From: an uncultured Clostridia bacterium
GTDB taxonomy: Bacteria > Bacillota > Clostridia > Oscillospirales > Acutalibacteraceae
Direction of reading: 5' to 3'
DNA length: 64,000 nucleotides
Assembly: GCA_947625785.1 (NCBI GenBank)
Contig: CANQPS010000016.1
Coordinates: 1 to 64,000, forward strand
Part shown: positions 1 through 8,321 of the stretch, piece by piece
Layout: every line of letters starts with the position of its first letter
Position numbering within the stretch: position 1 is the stretch's first letter
Translations under genes and position numbers: made by a program
Notes under the pieces: generated by a model
The model's database searches: none
Told to the model about the DNA's origin: nothing
The model's input: only the letters and a program-made list of their open reading frames with translations

Positions 1-534
1 AAAATCTCATCATTGACAGCGTCAAAGACAAGTGCAACAGTAGGCGACAGCATAACATTAAAGACAACAGCAACAGGTTCTAACTTAAAATATAAGTATA
101 TGGTATGTTTAGATGGAACTTGGACGACAATAAGAGCAGCAAGTACAACAAGCAGCTATACTTGGAAACCAACAAAAGCAGGAACATACACAGTAAGAGT
201 AGTTGTAACAGACGGCAAAAATGAAGCGAGAAAAGAAGTAACAGTAAAAGTATCAGCAGTATCTACTGTTCCAACGATTTCGTCATTCACAGCAAGCAGT
301 ACTGTCTTATCGCTTGGTTCAAGCACAACATTAAAAACAACAGCAACAGGCTCTAACTTAAATTATAAGTATATGGTACAGCGTAATGGTGGTTCTTGGA
401 CAACAATAAAATCAAGCAACACAACAAGCAGTTATACTTGGAAACCAACAAAAGCAGGAACATATACGGTAAGAGTGGTTGTAACAGACGGCAAAAATGA
501 AACAAGAAAAGATATTGCTGTTATCGTTCAATAA
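1..534 (+). CDS. C-terminal part of a surface protein with tandem triple-tyrosine-like repeats
   Basis: The reading frame is open through base 1, so the start lies outside the window and only the last 177 residues are visible. They form two near-identical repeats of about 85 residues, each with the pattern TATGSNL, YKYMV, SSYTWKPTKAGTYTVRV and VVTDGKNE. This resembles the Y_Y_Y (triple tyrosine) or bacterial Ig-like modules of clostridial cell-surface proteins, where they often follow a catalytic or anchoring domain. No LPXTG motif or membrane anchor is visible at the C-terminus, so any anchoring would come from the missing N-terminal part. The role is probably extracellular binding, and the enzymatic domain, if there is one, cannot be seen. 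The repeats are also similar at DNA level, so copy number may vary. Confidence 0.75.
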   Translation, partial: KISSLTASKTSATVGDSITLKTTATGSNLKYKYMVCLDGTWTTIRAASTTSSYTWKPTKAGTYTVRVVVTDGKNEARKEVTVKVSAVSTVPTISSFTASSTVLSLGSSTTLKTTATGSNLNYKYMVQRNGGSWTTIKSSNTTSSYTWKPTKAGTYTVRVVVTDGKNETRKDIAVIVQ

Positions 535-608
535 TCTTTAAATTTACTGTTCTGTGTATAATAGACAGTAATATTATGCAAAATAATTACTTTTATTTCC
601 TATAAAAT

Positions 609-650
609 AGCTGTATCAGAACCAAAAAGGTTTTGGTACAGCTAATTTTT
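609..650 (+). terminator. Rho-independent terminator after the surface repeat protein
   Basis: AGCTGTA (609-615) pairs with TACAGCT (637-643), and the stem continues inward to a short AAAAA loop. A run of T follows at 646-650. It lies 75 bases after the stop codon. Confidence 0.7.
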
Positions 651-701
651 ATAATGTTAAAAATTGTTAAAAGGCTTTGCCTATTTCAGGAATATTTATT
701 A

Positions 702-800
702 GTGGGGCGTTGCCCCACACCCCATTAAGAGAACTTTTTGAAAAAAGTTCTCTTAAAACTTTCAAAAACTTTTTTAATAAAAATTAAAAAAGGCTTGCAG
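702..800 (-). repeat. Dispersed palindromic repeat, copy 1 (truncated)
   Basis: Begins with GGGGCGTTGCCCCACACCCC, continues with an inner hairpin (AAGAGAACTTTTTGA / TTCTCTTAA) and stops at GGCTTGC. It matches the reverse complement of the right half of the copy at 44536-44734, so it is one arm of the same element. Other copies lie at 19532, 30253 and 63221. Confidence 0.8.
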
Positions 801-901
801 CTTATGGCAAAGTGCTTGCGTTTTCCATTAGAAACTTTACATATTACAATTTTTATTTATTTCTTGACTATAGGCATATATTATTCTATAATATCACCAC
901 T

Positions 902-1053
902 TTATCGTCAATTATCGTTAAGTGTTATCGAATCACCGTAAAATCGGCATTTCTGAGGGTAGAAACGGAGAAAACTGCGTAACATCGCTGTTTCCTAAAA
1001 AGCATCAAAATGAAGATTTTTGGTAGAGAAAACGGTAGAAATTTGGTAGAAAC
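902..1053. repeat. Two sets of short iteron-like direct repeats upstream of an initiator-like gene
   Basis: TTATCG occurs at 902, 912 and 925. GGTAGA(A/G)A occurs at 958, 1022, 1034 and 1045. Most spacings are 10-13 bases, close to one helical turn. They lie just upstream of a gene encoding a protein with duplicated winged-helix domains of the kind found in replication initiators of Firmicutes mobile elements. A relic replication origin is an inference; low-complexity coincidence cannot be excluded. Confidence 0.35.
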
Positions 1054-1106
1054 CTGAAAAAGACGGCAGAAAGCCTGTTGACAAAGAAAACTGAATAAGA
1101 AATATA

Positions 1107-1149
1107 GCGGACGGTGTTTCATACAAGTGAAGCGCCGTCCGCTATTTTT
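1107..1149 (+). terminator. Terminator-like hairpin overlapping the start of the initiator pseudogene
   Basis: GCGGACGG (1107-1114) pairs with CCGTCCGC (1135-1142) and is followed by TATTTTTA. It could be an attenuator of the downstream gene. It overlaps the first possible start codon (GTG at 1114). Confidence 0.5.
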
Positions 1150-2095
1150 ATGCCTAAAATTGAATACTGCACATCGCTTCTCACTGAACCTGTCGTTCTG
1201 AGCAATTGCTTTGTGCGGTCTATCAAACTTGGCTGTCCTGCAATCGGTCTGCTCGGCAGAGTCATGGACTTACAGCCGACATGGATCTTCTCTAAGGCTG
1301 GGCTTATTGCCTTATGCCCTGACGGTGAGACAGCTATCGACAGCGCTTTGAATGATTTGAAAAATTGGGGCTACCTTGAAATTGAAGCAAAGATGCCGAA
1401 CGAAAACCCGACAGGCAGAATTCAGACGATCTACAAGTTTTATGAGTATTCGGCGAAGGATACCTCTATTTCTAAGTATGACTATGAGCTTGAAACCTTT
1501 ACGGTGGATAATGCTGTGTTTAACCGTGTCAAGAAAGTCGATAACTTCACCATAATAAGCAGTAAACTCCTGCGTAACAAGGAAATACCGGATAAGCTCC
1601 TCGGCTTTCTTCTCAAAGTGCTTTCTCTGCCAGATTATTGGCACTTCTCCATGTCGGGACTGAAAGCCATCTGCAAAGAGGGCAAGACAGCCGTGCATAA
1701 CGCTGTGAACAAGCTCATTGATATGGGCTATCTTGTATGCACAAAGCTCCTGTCTAACGAGAGCATGAACAATCATTTTGAATATGTGTACAGCTTTTTT
1801 GATGATCCAATCAGCAAAGAAAGAGTCGAGGAAGTTGAGGCTGAAACACGGTGCAAGGCTATTACAGTCCGTGAAGGTGGCAGGGCGAAACCCGCTGTTT
1901 CTTCTACGGCTGAAAAACAAGAGGTGGAAAACCCGTATCTGGACAAACCGTATTCAGAATGTTCTTCAGAAAATGGCTAAAGTCGGTTACATCAAGGATT
2001 TCAAGCGATATTTTATCAGCACTCTCTACAACGAGGTTCTGACATATCATTTCAACGAGAGCTACGAGTATCGCGCTGGACGGACTATGCTGTAA
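1114..2095 (+). pseudogene. Replication-initiator-like protein with two winged-helix domains, frameshifted
   Basis: The first frame (1114-1980) encodes two related winged-helix units of about 75 residues. One centres on GLIALCPDGETAIDSALNDL and the other on GLKAICKEGKTAVHNAVNKL. Each ends in a GYL strand, like the DnaD/DUF6017-type initiators of clostridial plasmids and integrative elements. The first frame ends in SSENG and stop. The +1 frame then continues with a plausible C-terminus, DFKRYFISTLYNEV, to 2095, which resembles the usual KxYLxxxLYN ending of the family. A small indel near 1950-1980 therefore broke the gene. No good ribosome binding site precedes GTG 1114 or ATG 1150. Base composition is clearly richer in G+C than most of the window, consistent with transfer. 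The exact family is not certain. Confidence 0.6.
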
Positions 2096-2192
2096 AGCGT
2101 GATTTTGGCTACCATGCGTGATTTGAAAGGGGGTGATGTGCTTGCTTATAATTTAACTCAAATAAAAACATAACAGGAACGTAGGTGAAAAA

Positions 2193-2279
2193 ATGGCTAA
2201 AACGATCGTTACTCAGTTTGGAGAGTTTCTGAATTATGACAATCTTGTAAAAAACTCCAAAGGACAAATCGAAAGATAA
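2193..2279 (+). CDS. 28-residue ORF, remnant of the mobile element
   Basis: An ATG at 2193, preceded by a purine-rich AGGTGAAA, opens a 28-codon frame beginning MAKTIVTQFGEF and ending GQIER. I do not recognise it. Its position between an initiator pseudogene and helicase debris, and its abrupt stop, suggest the N-terminal stub of a longer protein. It could also be a chance frame. Confidence 0.25.
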   Translation: MAKTIVTQFGEFLNYDNLVKNSKGQIER

Positions 2280-2533
2280 GAGCAAGATATGCATTGAATA
2301 AACATTGCATAAAATGCGTTATCATCGCTGTTCGTGCAAAAGCATGGGTAGTGGTGAATAACGTGAATTTGACGTCAACCACTATTTCCCAAAAAATAAA
2401 AAAGCCCGAAAACAAGCGGTTTACTTGAATCTGACTTTTTGTGAAACAAGGTATTTCAAGCAAAAAGTCAAAGAATTCCCGATTCTATTCAATTTTCAAG
2501 ATACTGCCTGACAAAACATAAACATTCTTCCTA
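2280..2533. other. Gene-free stretch in mobile-element debris
   Basis: No convincing coding region on either strand. The minus-strand frames here lack ribosome binding sites and family resemblance. The stretch lies between the 28-codon stub and the promoter at 2534. Confidence 0.5.
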
Positions 2534-2562
2534 TTGACATTTCAGACTTGTCCTGTTAAAAT
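2534..2562 (+). promoter_or_regulatory. Sigma-A-type promoter in the remnant region
   Basis: TTGACA (2534-2539), 17-base spacer, TAAAAT (2557-2562). It is the nearest good promoter upstream of the polysaccharide genes that start at 2972. It may therefore be a captured promoter driving them through the debris. Confidence 0.55.
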
Positions 2563-2704
2563 GATTATGTGCTAATGTGTCCGTGTCAGCGGTTTCTATT
2601 ATCTATTATACACTGTCGTTGTATTTTGTGAAGATGAGAGTGCTATCGGACATATTTTCGCAAAATACCTTGTTTTGAGAAAAATAATGGAAAGAAGTGG
2701 CAAT

Positions 2705-2815
2705 ATGGCTATCAGACTGTTTGAACATAATCGGCAGGCATATGAAGCCGCCGCTGCCGTGCTCTCAAAAAAGCAAAAAACTGCCGAAATATGTGCTTTC
2801 CATTTATTCATATAG
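2705..2815 (+). pseudogene. N-terminal stub of a DEAD/SNF2-type helicase
   Basis: The ATG at 2705 opens a 36-codon frame starting MAIRLFEHNRQAYEAAAAVL. From memory this matches the start of large helicases carried by clostridial mobile elements, which continue into the Walker A segment HPTGTGKS. Here the match ends after about 27 residues and the frame stops at 2813, before any ATP-binding motif. The stub is followed directly by the tail of an unrelated aminotransferase-like gene, so this marks a deletion or recombination junction. Assignment rests on a short segment. Confidence 0.5.
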
Positions 2816-2819
2816 CAAG

Positions 2820-2951
2820 GACTTTGAAAAATATGAAAAGCGTGCCGCATCTGCAAAAATTAAGGCTGTACGTGATGTGCTGACTCTGCCAATGTATGCG
2901 GAGCTTACTGTTGAAGATGTGGATAGAATTTGTGATGTTATTCTAAAGTAA
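2820..2951 (+). pseudogene. C-terminal stub of a DegT/DnrJ/EryC1-type sugar aminotransferase
   Basis: The last 35 or so residues before the stop at 2949-2951 include VLTLPMYAELTVEDVDRICD. This is the typical end of PLP-dependent nucleotide-sugar aminotransferases (LPxYxxLTxEDVDxI). The catalytic part is missing. It lies 20 bases before an ATP-grasp gene of the polysaccharide operon, where such aminotransferases are common. I infer that the operon once extended leftwards and was cut by the mobile element whose helicase stub abuts it. Confidence 0.55.
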
Positions 2952-2971
2952 AATTGAAAGGTTTGTTTGTA

Positions 2972-4174
2972 ATGAAAAAATTATTGCTCCTTGGCGGTTC
3001 GGCTCAACAAATTGTTGCTATTGAAACTGCTAAGAGACTTGGTTATTATACCATTCTCTGCGATTATTTAACTGATAATCCGGGACAGTATCAAGCCGAT
3101 AAATTTTATCTTGTAAGCACAACTGATAAAGAATCTGTTTTGGAAATTGCAAAAAAAGAAAATGTAAATGGTGTTTTGGCATATGCATCTGACCCTGCTG
3201 TACCTACAGCAGCTTATGTTGCAGAACAGCTTGGTCTCCATACAAATCCAAACGAATCTGTCGAAATTCTCTGCAATAAAGATAAGTTCAGGGCTTTTCT
3301 TGCTGAAAATGGCTTTAATACTCCTCATGCCAAAGGTTTTGATAATCTTGATGATATATATGTTTCAAAAAACGAATTTAAACTTCCTGTTATGATAAAG
3401 CCTGTTGATTCTTCGGGCAGTAAAGGAATTGTTCGAGTAGATGACTGGCTACAGCTTGATTCAGCTTATAATGAGGCATTGTCCTTTTCAAGATGCAAAA
3501 AAGTCATTGTAGAAGAATATCTTGAAAAGTTTGGTTATCAGATTGCCGGAGATGGTCTTGTTATTGACGGAACACTTGTATTCAGATGTTTTGGAAATGA
3601 CCATTTTAACCCGAAATGTACCAATCCCTATGTGCCTGTTTCGGCAAGCTTTCCTTACAATATGCCAAGAGAAGTGCATGATAAAATACATGATGAGATA
3701 CAGAGGCTTGTTTCCCTTCTGCATATGAAGACAAGCTGCTATAATTTCGATATTCGTATTGACAGCGATTATAATGTCTATCTTATGGAAGTTGCTCCTC
3801 GTGACGGCGGAAATTACATTCCTCAGGTTATTCGTTATGCAACAGGTGTGGATTTAATTGAATGTTCAGTAAAAGGTGCAATGAATGAAAAAATTGTACT
3901 TCCTGATTTCAAAGAAAAAGGATTCTGGTCATATTTTGCTGTTCACAGCTATCATGAGGGTATTTTGAAAGAAATCAGAATCAACCATGATGTTGAAAAG
4001 AATCATATTGTTGAAAATCATATTATCGTAAAACCGGGTGACAAAATAAGACCATTTACCGGTGCTAATACAACTCTTGGAATTTTGATTATGAAATTCG
4101 ATTCTATGGAGCAGATGCTTGATATGATGGATGATCCGGATAAGTGGATCGAGGTTGTATTAGAAACAGATTAA
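2972..4174 (+). CDS. ATP-grasp carboxylate-amine ligase-like enzyme of the polysaccharide operon (first copy)
   Basis: A 400-residue protein with the CarB-like ATP-grasp layout. It has an N-terminal nucleotide-fold segment (KLLLLGGSAQQIVAIE), the Gly-rich ATP loop KPVDSSGSKGI near residue 145, and the metal/ATP-binding LMEVAPRDGGNYIP near residue 275. Such enzymes activate a carboxylate as acyl phosphate and join it to an amine. In surface-polysaccharide loci they are thought to attach amino acids or similar groups to sugars or carrier-linked glycans. The ATG at 2972 is chosen because GAAAGG lies 12 bases upstream; a TTG 18 bases earlier is less likely. It is followed 35 bases later by the sugar transferase. 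A second, distant ATP-grasp gene lies at 5019, so two different ligation steps are likely. Substrate unknown. Confidence 0.8.
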   Translation: MKKLLLLGGSAQQIVAIETAKRLGYYTILCDYLTDNPGQYQADKFYLVSTTDKESVLEIAKKENVNGVLAYASDPAVPTAAYVAEQLGLHTNPNESVEILCNKDKFRAFLAENGFNTPHAKGFDNLDDIYVSKNEFKLPVMIKPVDSSGSKGIVRVDDWLQLDSAYNEALSFSRCKKVIVEEYLEKFGYQIAGDGLVIDGTLVFRCFGNDHFNPKCTNPYVPVSASFPYNMPREVHDKIHDEIQRLVSLLHMKTSCYNFDIRIDSDYNVYLMEVAPRDGGNYIPQVIRYATGVDLIECSVKGAMNEKIVLPDFKEKGFWSYFAVHSYHEGILKEIRINHDVEKNHIVENHIIVKPGDKIRPFTGANTTLGILIMKFDSMEQMLDMMDDPDKWIEVVLETD

Positions 4175-4209
4175 ACGACCATGTAGCTTTCTATAATCGG
4201 AGGTTAAGA

Positions 4210-5022
4210 ATGTTAAAATCAGAATTAACTAAGGCGCAGCGCTGGGAGCTTGCAGACTATCTTGCTAAGACTTGTCTTGATGAAGTAAACAAAAGGGTGG
4301 AAGATGTCAAACCTGCAAGAAATATCTACTCAAAATATATAAAGAGACTCATTGATATTATTGCTTCTGCTCTTTTTCTCATTGTAACATTCCCTGTAAA
4401 CTTAGTCATTTTTATTATCACTGCATGTACTCTCGGTAAACCAATTTTTTTCAGGCAAGAAAGAATTGGTAAAGATGGGAAACCGTTTACTATTATTAAA
4501 TTTAGAAATATGACAAATGAAACAGATGAAAATGGTGAGCTGCTTCCGCCTGAAAAAAGAGTGACAAAATGCGGAAAATTTTTTCGTAAAACTTCCCTTG
4601 ATGAATTGTTAAATTTTTGGAGTATCCTCAAAGGTGACATGAGTCTGATTGGTCCAAGACCGCTTGTTCCGGAATATACTCATCGCTATAACAAACGCCA
4701 TAAACAGCGTCTTGCTGTAAGACCCGGACTTGAATGTCCTCCAAGGAAATTGACAGATCACGTCTGGACGTGGCAGGAACAATTTGAAAATGATGTATGG
4801 TATGTTGAGAATATTAGCTTTAAAACAGACTGTAAAATGCTAATTAATCTCGTTCGTTTTGCACTGGACAGAAAAAGTGCAAATGCTCGTGCCGGAGTAC
4901 AGAGAGGTACATTTTTTGGATATGATGCAGAAGGAACTGCTATCAATCTTAATAATGTTCCACAGGAAATTGTGGATATGCTCTTTGATAATGCTGAAAA
5001 CAAAGAAGGTATACAGGTATGA
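4210..5022 (+). CDS. Initiating sugar-phosphate transferase (bacterial sugar transferase family)
   Basis: A 270-residue polyprenyl-phosphate sugar transferase of the WbaP/PglC type, which moves a sugar-1-phosphate onto undecaprenyl phosphate to start a repeat unit. A hydrophobic membrane segment (IIASALFLIVTFPVNLVIFI) is followed by the catalytic domain with FFRQERIGKDGKPF, IIKFRNM and LLNFWSILKGDMSLIGPRPL, all hallmarks of the family. Start chosen at ATG 4210, seven bases after CGGAGG. The C-terminal extension after about residue 200 (VWTWQEQFENDVWY onward) is longer than in minimal PglC enzymes. Overlaps the next ATP-grasp gene by ATGA, so the two are translationally coupled. Confidence 0.9.
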   Translation: MLKSELTKAQRWELADYLAKTCLDEVNKRVEDVKPARNIYSKYIKRLIDIIASALFLIVTFPVNLVIFIITACTLGKPIFFRQERIGKDGKPFTIIKFRNMTNETDENGELLPPEKRVTKCGKFFRKTSLDELLNFWSILKGDMSLIGPRPLVPEYTHRYNKRHKQRLAVRPGLECPPRKLTDHVWTWQEQFENDVWYVENISFKTDCKMLINLVRFALDRKSANARAGVQRGTFFGYDAEGTAINLNNVPQEIVDMLFDNAENKEGIQV

Positions 5023-6311
5023 ATAAATTTGCCGGAAAAACACTGCTTGTACTCGGCTCAAATGTTGGTGCGACGGATATTGTATCCTATGCAAAAGATG
5101 AGGGTGCGTACACAATCGTTGCTGATTATTATCCACCCTCAAAATCTGCTGCAAAACAAATTTCTGATAAGGCAATACTGATTAGTACCGCTGATTTGGA
5201 TGCTTTGGACAAAATAGTTGAGGAGTATCATGTTGATGGTATTCTTGCAGGAATCAGTGAATTTAATCTCCTTGGAGCAATGGAGCTTAGCCGTAGACAT
5301 AATCTGCCATTTTATTGCACAAGGGAACAATGGAATAACATCGAAAGCAAGGAATGTTTCCGTAAGCTTTGTGAGGAAAACGGTGTACCGTGCCCAAAAA
5401 CGTATTTTTCAGGTGCTGATATTCCCGATGAGTTATGGAGCAACTTTGTATATCCTCTTGTTCTGAAGCCTGTTGATGCTTCAACGTCCGCAGGTGTTTT
5501 TATTTGCAACAGTGAGAATGAACTGAAAGTGCATATTATGGAATCTATGGCGAAATCAACAAAAAAAGTCATTATTATTGAAGAATTCATAGAAGGAAAC
5601 GAATTCACTGCTCACTATGTGATTTGCGGCGGAAAAGCAGCGCTTGCCTGCGTGGACAACCGCTATCCTGTGGCTGTCCACGAGGGAAATGTAACGACTA
5701 TACCTGCTGCAAGGATATACCCGTCGGTTTTTGCAGACGACTATATCGAAAAAGTAAATACTTCAATTGTAAAGCTTTGTGAAAATCTCGGATTACAAGA
5801 CGGTATCCTATTTGTACAGGGTATTCATAACCCAAAAACAGGAGAATTCCGCATCTTTGAGGCAGGACTGAGATGTGCAGGAGAAGCTCCTTACCGTTTT
5901 TTGAAAGAATTGACCGGTCAAAGCTTCATTCACATTCTTGTAGATCATGCACTTTTGGGTAAATCGAATTATGATATTGCAAAGGAAAAACCTCTATTGG
6001 ACGGGAAATGCGCAGGTATTGTATCATTTGTTGCTAAACACGGTGTTGTGGGGAGCATATCAGAACTTGAAAAAACAGTAAAGGCAGTTCCCGGGGTATT
6101 GGAATTTGAAAATAGATATCCAATTGGTTATGAAACACCTGATACTAATACACTTCGACAGTTGATGATACGTTTTGTAATGCTTTGTGATAATCGTAAT
6201 AAAATGGCGGAGAGTATTGCTGTTCTAAACGAGAATATTTCTGTTCTTAATACTAATGGAGAAAATATGGTAATTAAATTTGATCCCAAAAGATTGTTTA
6301 ATGAATTTTAA
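5019..6311 (+). CDS. ATP-grasp ligase-like enzyme of the polysaccharide operon (second copy)
   Basis: A 430-residue ATP-grasp protein with an N-terminal segment LLVLGSNVGATDIVSYAK, the ATP loop KPVDASTSAGVF near residue 150, and a C-terminal FEAGLRCAGEAPYRF in place of the usual ERxGG metal site. Related in plan to the enzyme at 2972 but diverged throughout. It starts inside the sugar transferase stop codon and is followed 14 bases later by the epimerase, so it is certainly in the operon. The pair of ligases around an initiating transferase suggests amide-linked decoration of a lipid-linked sugar. This is inference; the donor and acceptor are not visible in the sequence. Confidence 0.8.
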   Translation: MNKFAGKTLLVLGSNVGATDIVSYAKDEGAYTIVADYYPPSKSAAKQISDKAILISTADLDALDKIVEEYHVDGILAGISEFNLLGAMELSRRHNLPFYCTREQWNNIESKECFRKLCEENGVPCPKTYFSGADIPDELWSNFVYPLVLKPVDASTSAGVFICNSENELKVHIMESMAKSTKKVIIIEEFIEGNEFTAHYVICGGKAALACVDNRYPVAVHEGNVTTIPAARIYPSVFADDYIEKVNTSIVKLCENLGLQDGILFVQGIHNPKTGEFRIFEAGLRCAGEAPYRFLKELTGQSFIHILVDHALLGKSNYDIAKEKPLLDGKCAGIVSFVAKHGVVGSISELEKTVKAVPGVLEFENRYPIGYETPDTNTLRQLMIRFVMLCDNRNKMAESIAVLNENISVLNTNGENMVIKFDPKRLFNEF

Positions 6312-6325
6312 TCGGAGGCTCATTT

Positions 6326-7240
6326 ATGAAAATTGCAGTAACAGGTGCAAATGGTTTTTTTGCATGGGAATTGATACGCAGAATGGCTTATGATAAGGAT
6401 ATTCAGATCGTAGCCATACCATTTGATGTCGTTCTTACAAAAGAAGATATGCCATATGATAATATCAGCTTTATGTCAAGTGATGATGTACTGAATGATC
6501 ACAGTCTTATGGATGGTGTGGATGTTTTGGTGCATACCGCATTCTGCCGCAAGTCGATTGGCTGTCAGCTTACAGGAAGTCTGCGGTACTTGATAAGTAT
6601 GGTCAATGCAGCAATCGATAGCGGTGTAAAAGGCTTTATCAATCTATCCTCTCAATCTGTTTACGGAAGCAAAGAGGGCGAGAGACCTGCTGAAAACGGT
6701 GAATTTGACCCGGGATATCTCTATGCACTGGCAAAATGTGCATCTGAGATGCTTCTGGAAAGTATTGCTTTAAACAGAGATACCAATATGAAATTTACGA
6801 ATGTACGGTTGGCATCGCTTATTGGAGTCAGCAATGATGTTCCGAGAAATGTGCTGTATAAGTTTATATGTTCTGCGCTTAACGGGAAAAATCTAAGCGT
6901 TGTAGGCGGAAAACAGAGGTTTTCATTTATTGATGTAGGTGATGCGGCTGAGGCAGTCAAGCGTCTTTGTGCAGTACCTGTACAACAGTGGGAAGCTGCC
7001 TACAATATAGGACCTGAAAAGCAGGTTGGTATTGTTGAAATGGCTGATTTGGTATGCAGTAAGGTTCATGAGGCGGCTGGAATTCAGGTAGGCTATTCTG
7101 TGAAGGAAGACGATATTCAGCTTAATGCCGGAATGAACAGTTCACTACTGTATCGAACATTAGATTGGAAGCCAGAGATCAGTTTCGTACAAACTATTGA
7201 AAATACAATTCGTTTTATTATGAATATGCAGGAAGGATGA
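6326..7240 (+). CDS. NAD-dependent epimerase/dehydratase (extended SDR)
   Basis: A 304-residue extended short-chain dehydrogenase with the N-terminal NAD-binding loop VTGANGFFAW, the NLSSQSVYG strand and the YxxxK pair in GYLYALAKCASEM. These enzymes modify nucleotide sugars (epimerisation, dehydration or reduction). One oddity is that the third glycine of the usual TGxxGxxG loop is alanine here. Ribosome binding site CGGAGG lies 10 bases before the ATG. The stop overlaps the start of the glycosyltransferase (ATGA at 7237). It probably supplies a modified sugar for the same glycan; the exact reaction cannot be told. Confidence 0.85.
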   Translation: MKIAVTGANGFFAWELIRRMAYDKDIQIVAIPFDVVLTKEDMPYDNISFMSSDDVLNDHSLMDGVDVLVHTAFCRKSIGCQLTGSLRYLISMVNAAIDSGVKGFINLSSQSVYGSKEGERPAENGEFDPGYLYALAKCASEMLLESIALNRDTNMKFTNVRLASLIGVSNDVPRNVLYKFICSALNGKNLSVVGGKQRFSFIDVGDAAEAVKRLCAVPVQQWEAAYNIGPEKQVGIVEMADLVCSKVHEAAGIQVGYSVKEDDIQLNAGMNSSLLYRTLDWKPEISFVQTIENTIRFIMNMQEG

Positions 7241-8307
7241 TGCATACTATGCCTAAAATTAGTTTTATAGTCCCTGTTTATAATGTGGAGAAATATTTTG
7301 AGAAATGTGTCGACAGTATTCTGGGACAGACATTTGAGGATTTTGAAGTTATCCTTGTTGACGATGGTTCACCAGATAACTGTCCGGCAATTTGTGATGC
7401 CTATGCCCGGAAGGATTCCCGTGTTAGGGTGATTCACAAAAAGAATGCAGGTGTTGACGAAGCACGAAATTCAGGTATTGAAGCAGCAACAGGAGAATGG
7501 GCTTATTTTGTGGATTCCGATGACTGGTTAGAGCTTGATGCAGCTGAACGATTATATAAATATGCTGTCAAATCAGGTGCAGACTGTGTGATGACGGATT
7601 GTGTGCGTGTATTTGAAAATGGCAGCACGGAGAGAATGTATCAGTTCTCTGAGACGTTTTTTACAGATAAGAAAGATGATATTGAGGACATTCAAAAATT
7701 TGTGCTTTGCCATAAATATAGTCCTCACTATTCACCAAAATGCGATTCGGGTTTTGCAGCGCCGTGGGGAAAATTCATCAAGCTTTCGATCATTAAAGAC
7801 AATAATATTCGCTTTGACCCATATTCAAGAGGATTGTTTGACGACGGTGTGTACAGTCTCTATGTTTTAGACCATGTAAAAAAATTTTATTATGAACGAA
7901 ACAACAGGCACACATATAACTATCGTATACTTGGAAATTCTATAACACAGGGATTTAAAAAGGAGGCAATCGAAATATTTACACGCGGCTGTGAGCTTGT
8001 GGATAAGTTCATTAATGAGACGCATAAGGATTCGGAGTTTCAACAGGCTGAGTATTGCAGAAGGGTTGCATATTTCTCAGCATATCTTACTAAGTACTTC
8101 TATTCGCTGAATAATCCGAAAACGGATAAAGAGGTCACTGCCGAACTGAAACAAACACTCAGTAAATATCCTTTCAAGGATGCCTTCGCCAATGCAAAAA
8201 TAAGTAATTTAGAGTCAAAGCACGCTTATGTTCTTCTTTGCGGAAAAACCGGTTTCATTCCGGGTCTGAAGCTGTATGCAAGATTGAAACAACGCTTTAA
8301 AAAGTAA
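7237..8307 (+). CDS. Family 2 glycosyltransferase
   Basis: A 356-residue GT-A glycosyltransferase. The start ISFIVPVYNVEKYFEKCVDS, the VDDGSPDNCPAIC loop, NAGVDEARNSGIE and the metal-binding DSDDW are textbook GT2 features. It adds a sugar from a nucleotide-sugar donor to the growing lipid-linked unit at the cytoplasmic face. No membrane segment is obvious, though the C-terminus is basic. GGAAGG precedes ATG 7237, which overlaps the epimerase stop. It is the only glycosyltransferase in the visible operon, so either the glycan is very short or further genes were lost when the operon was cut on both sides. Confidence 0.92.
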   Translation: MMHTMPKISFIVPVYNVEKYFEKCVDSILGQTFEDFEVILVDDGSPDNCPAICDAYARKDSRVRVIHKKNAGVDEARNSGIEAATGEWAYFVDSDDWLELDAAERLYKYAVKSGADCVMTDCVRVFENGSTERMYQFSETFFTDKKDDIEDIQKFVLCHKYSPHYSPKCDSGFAAPWGKFIKLSIIKDNNIRFDPYSRGLFDDGVYSLYVLDHVKKFYYERNNRHTYNYRILGNSITQGFKKEAIEIFTRGCELVDKFINETHKDSEFQQAEYCRRVAYFSAYLTKYFYSLNNPKTDKEVTAELKQTLSKYPFKDAFANAKISNLESKHAYVLLCGKTGFIPGLKLYARLKQRFKK

Positions 8308-8321
8308 ACAGGAGAGAAAAA

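Noticed and set aside
738-941. 67-codon frame on the plus strand
   Set aside because: It begins inside repeat copy 1 and has no ribosome binding site or recognisable product.
1312-1920. 202-codon minus-strand frame opposite the initiator pseudogene
   Set aside because: A shadow of the winged-helix coding strand; its translation has no domain pattern.
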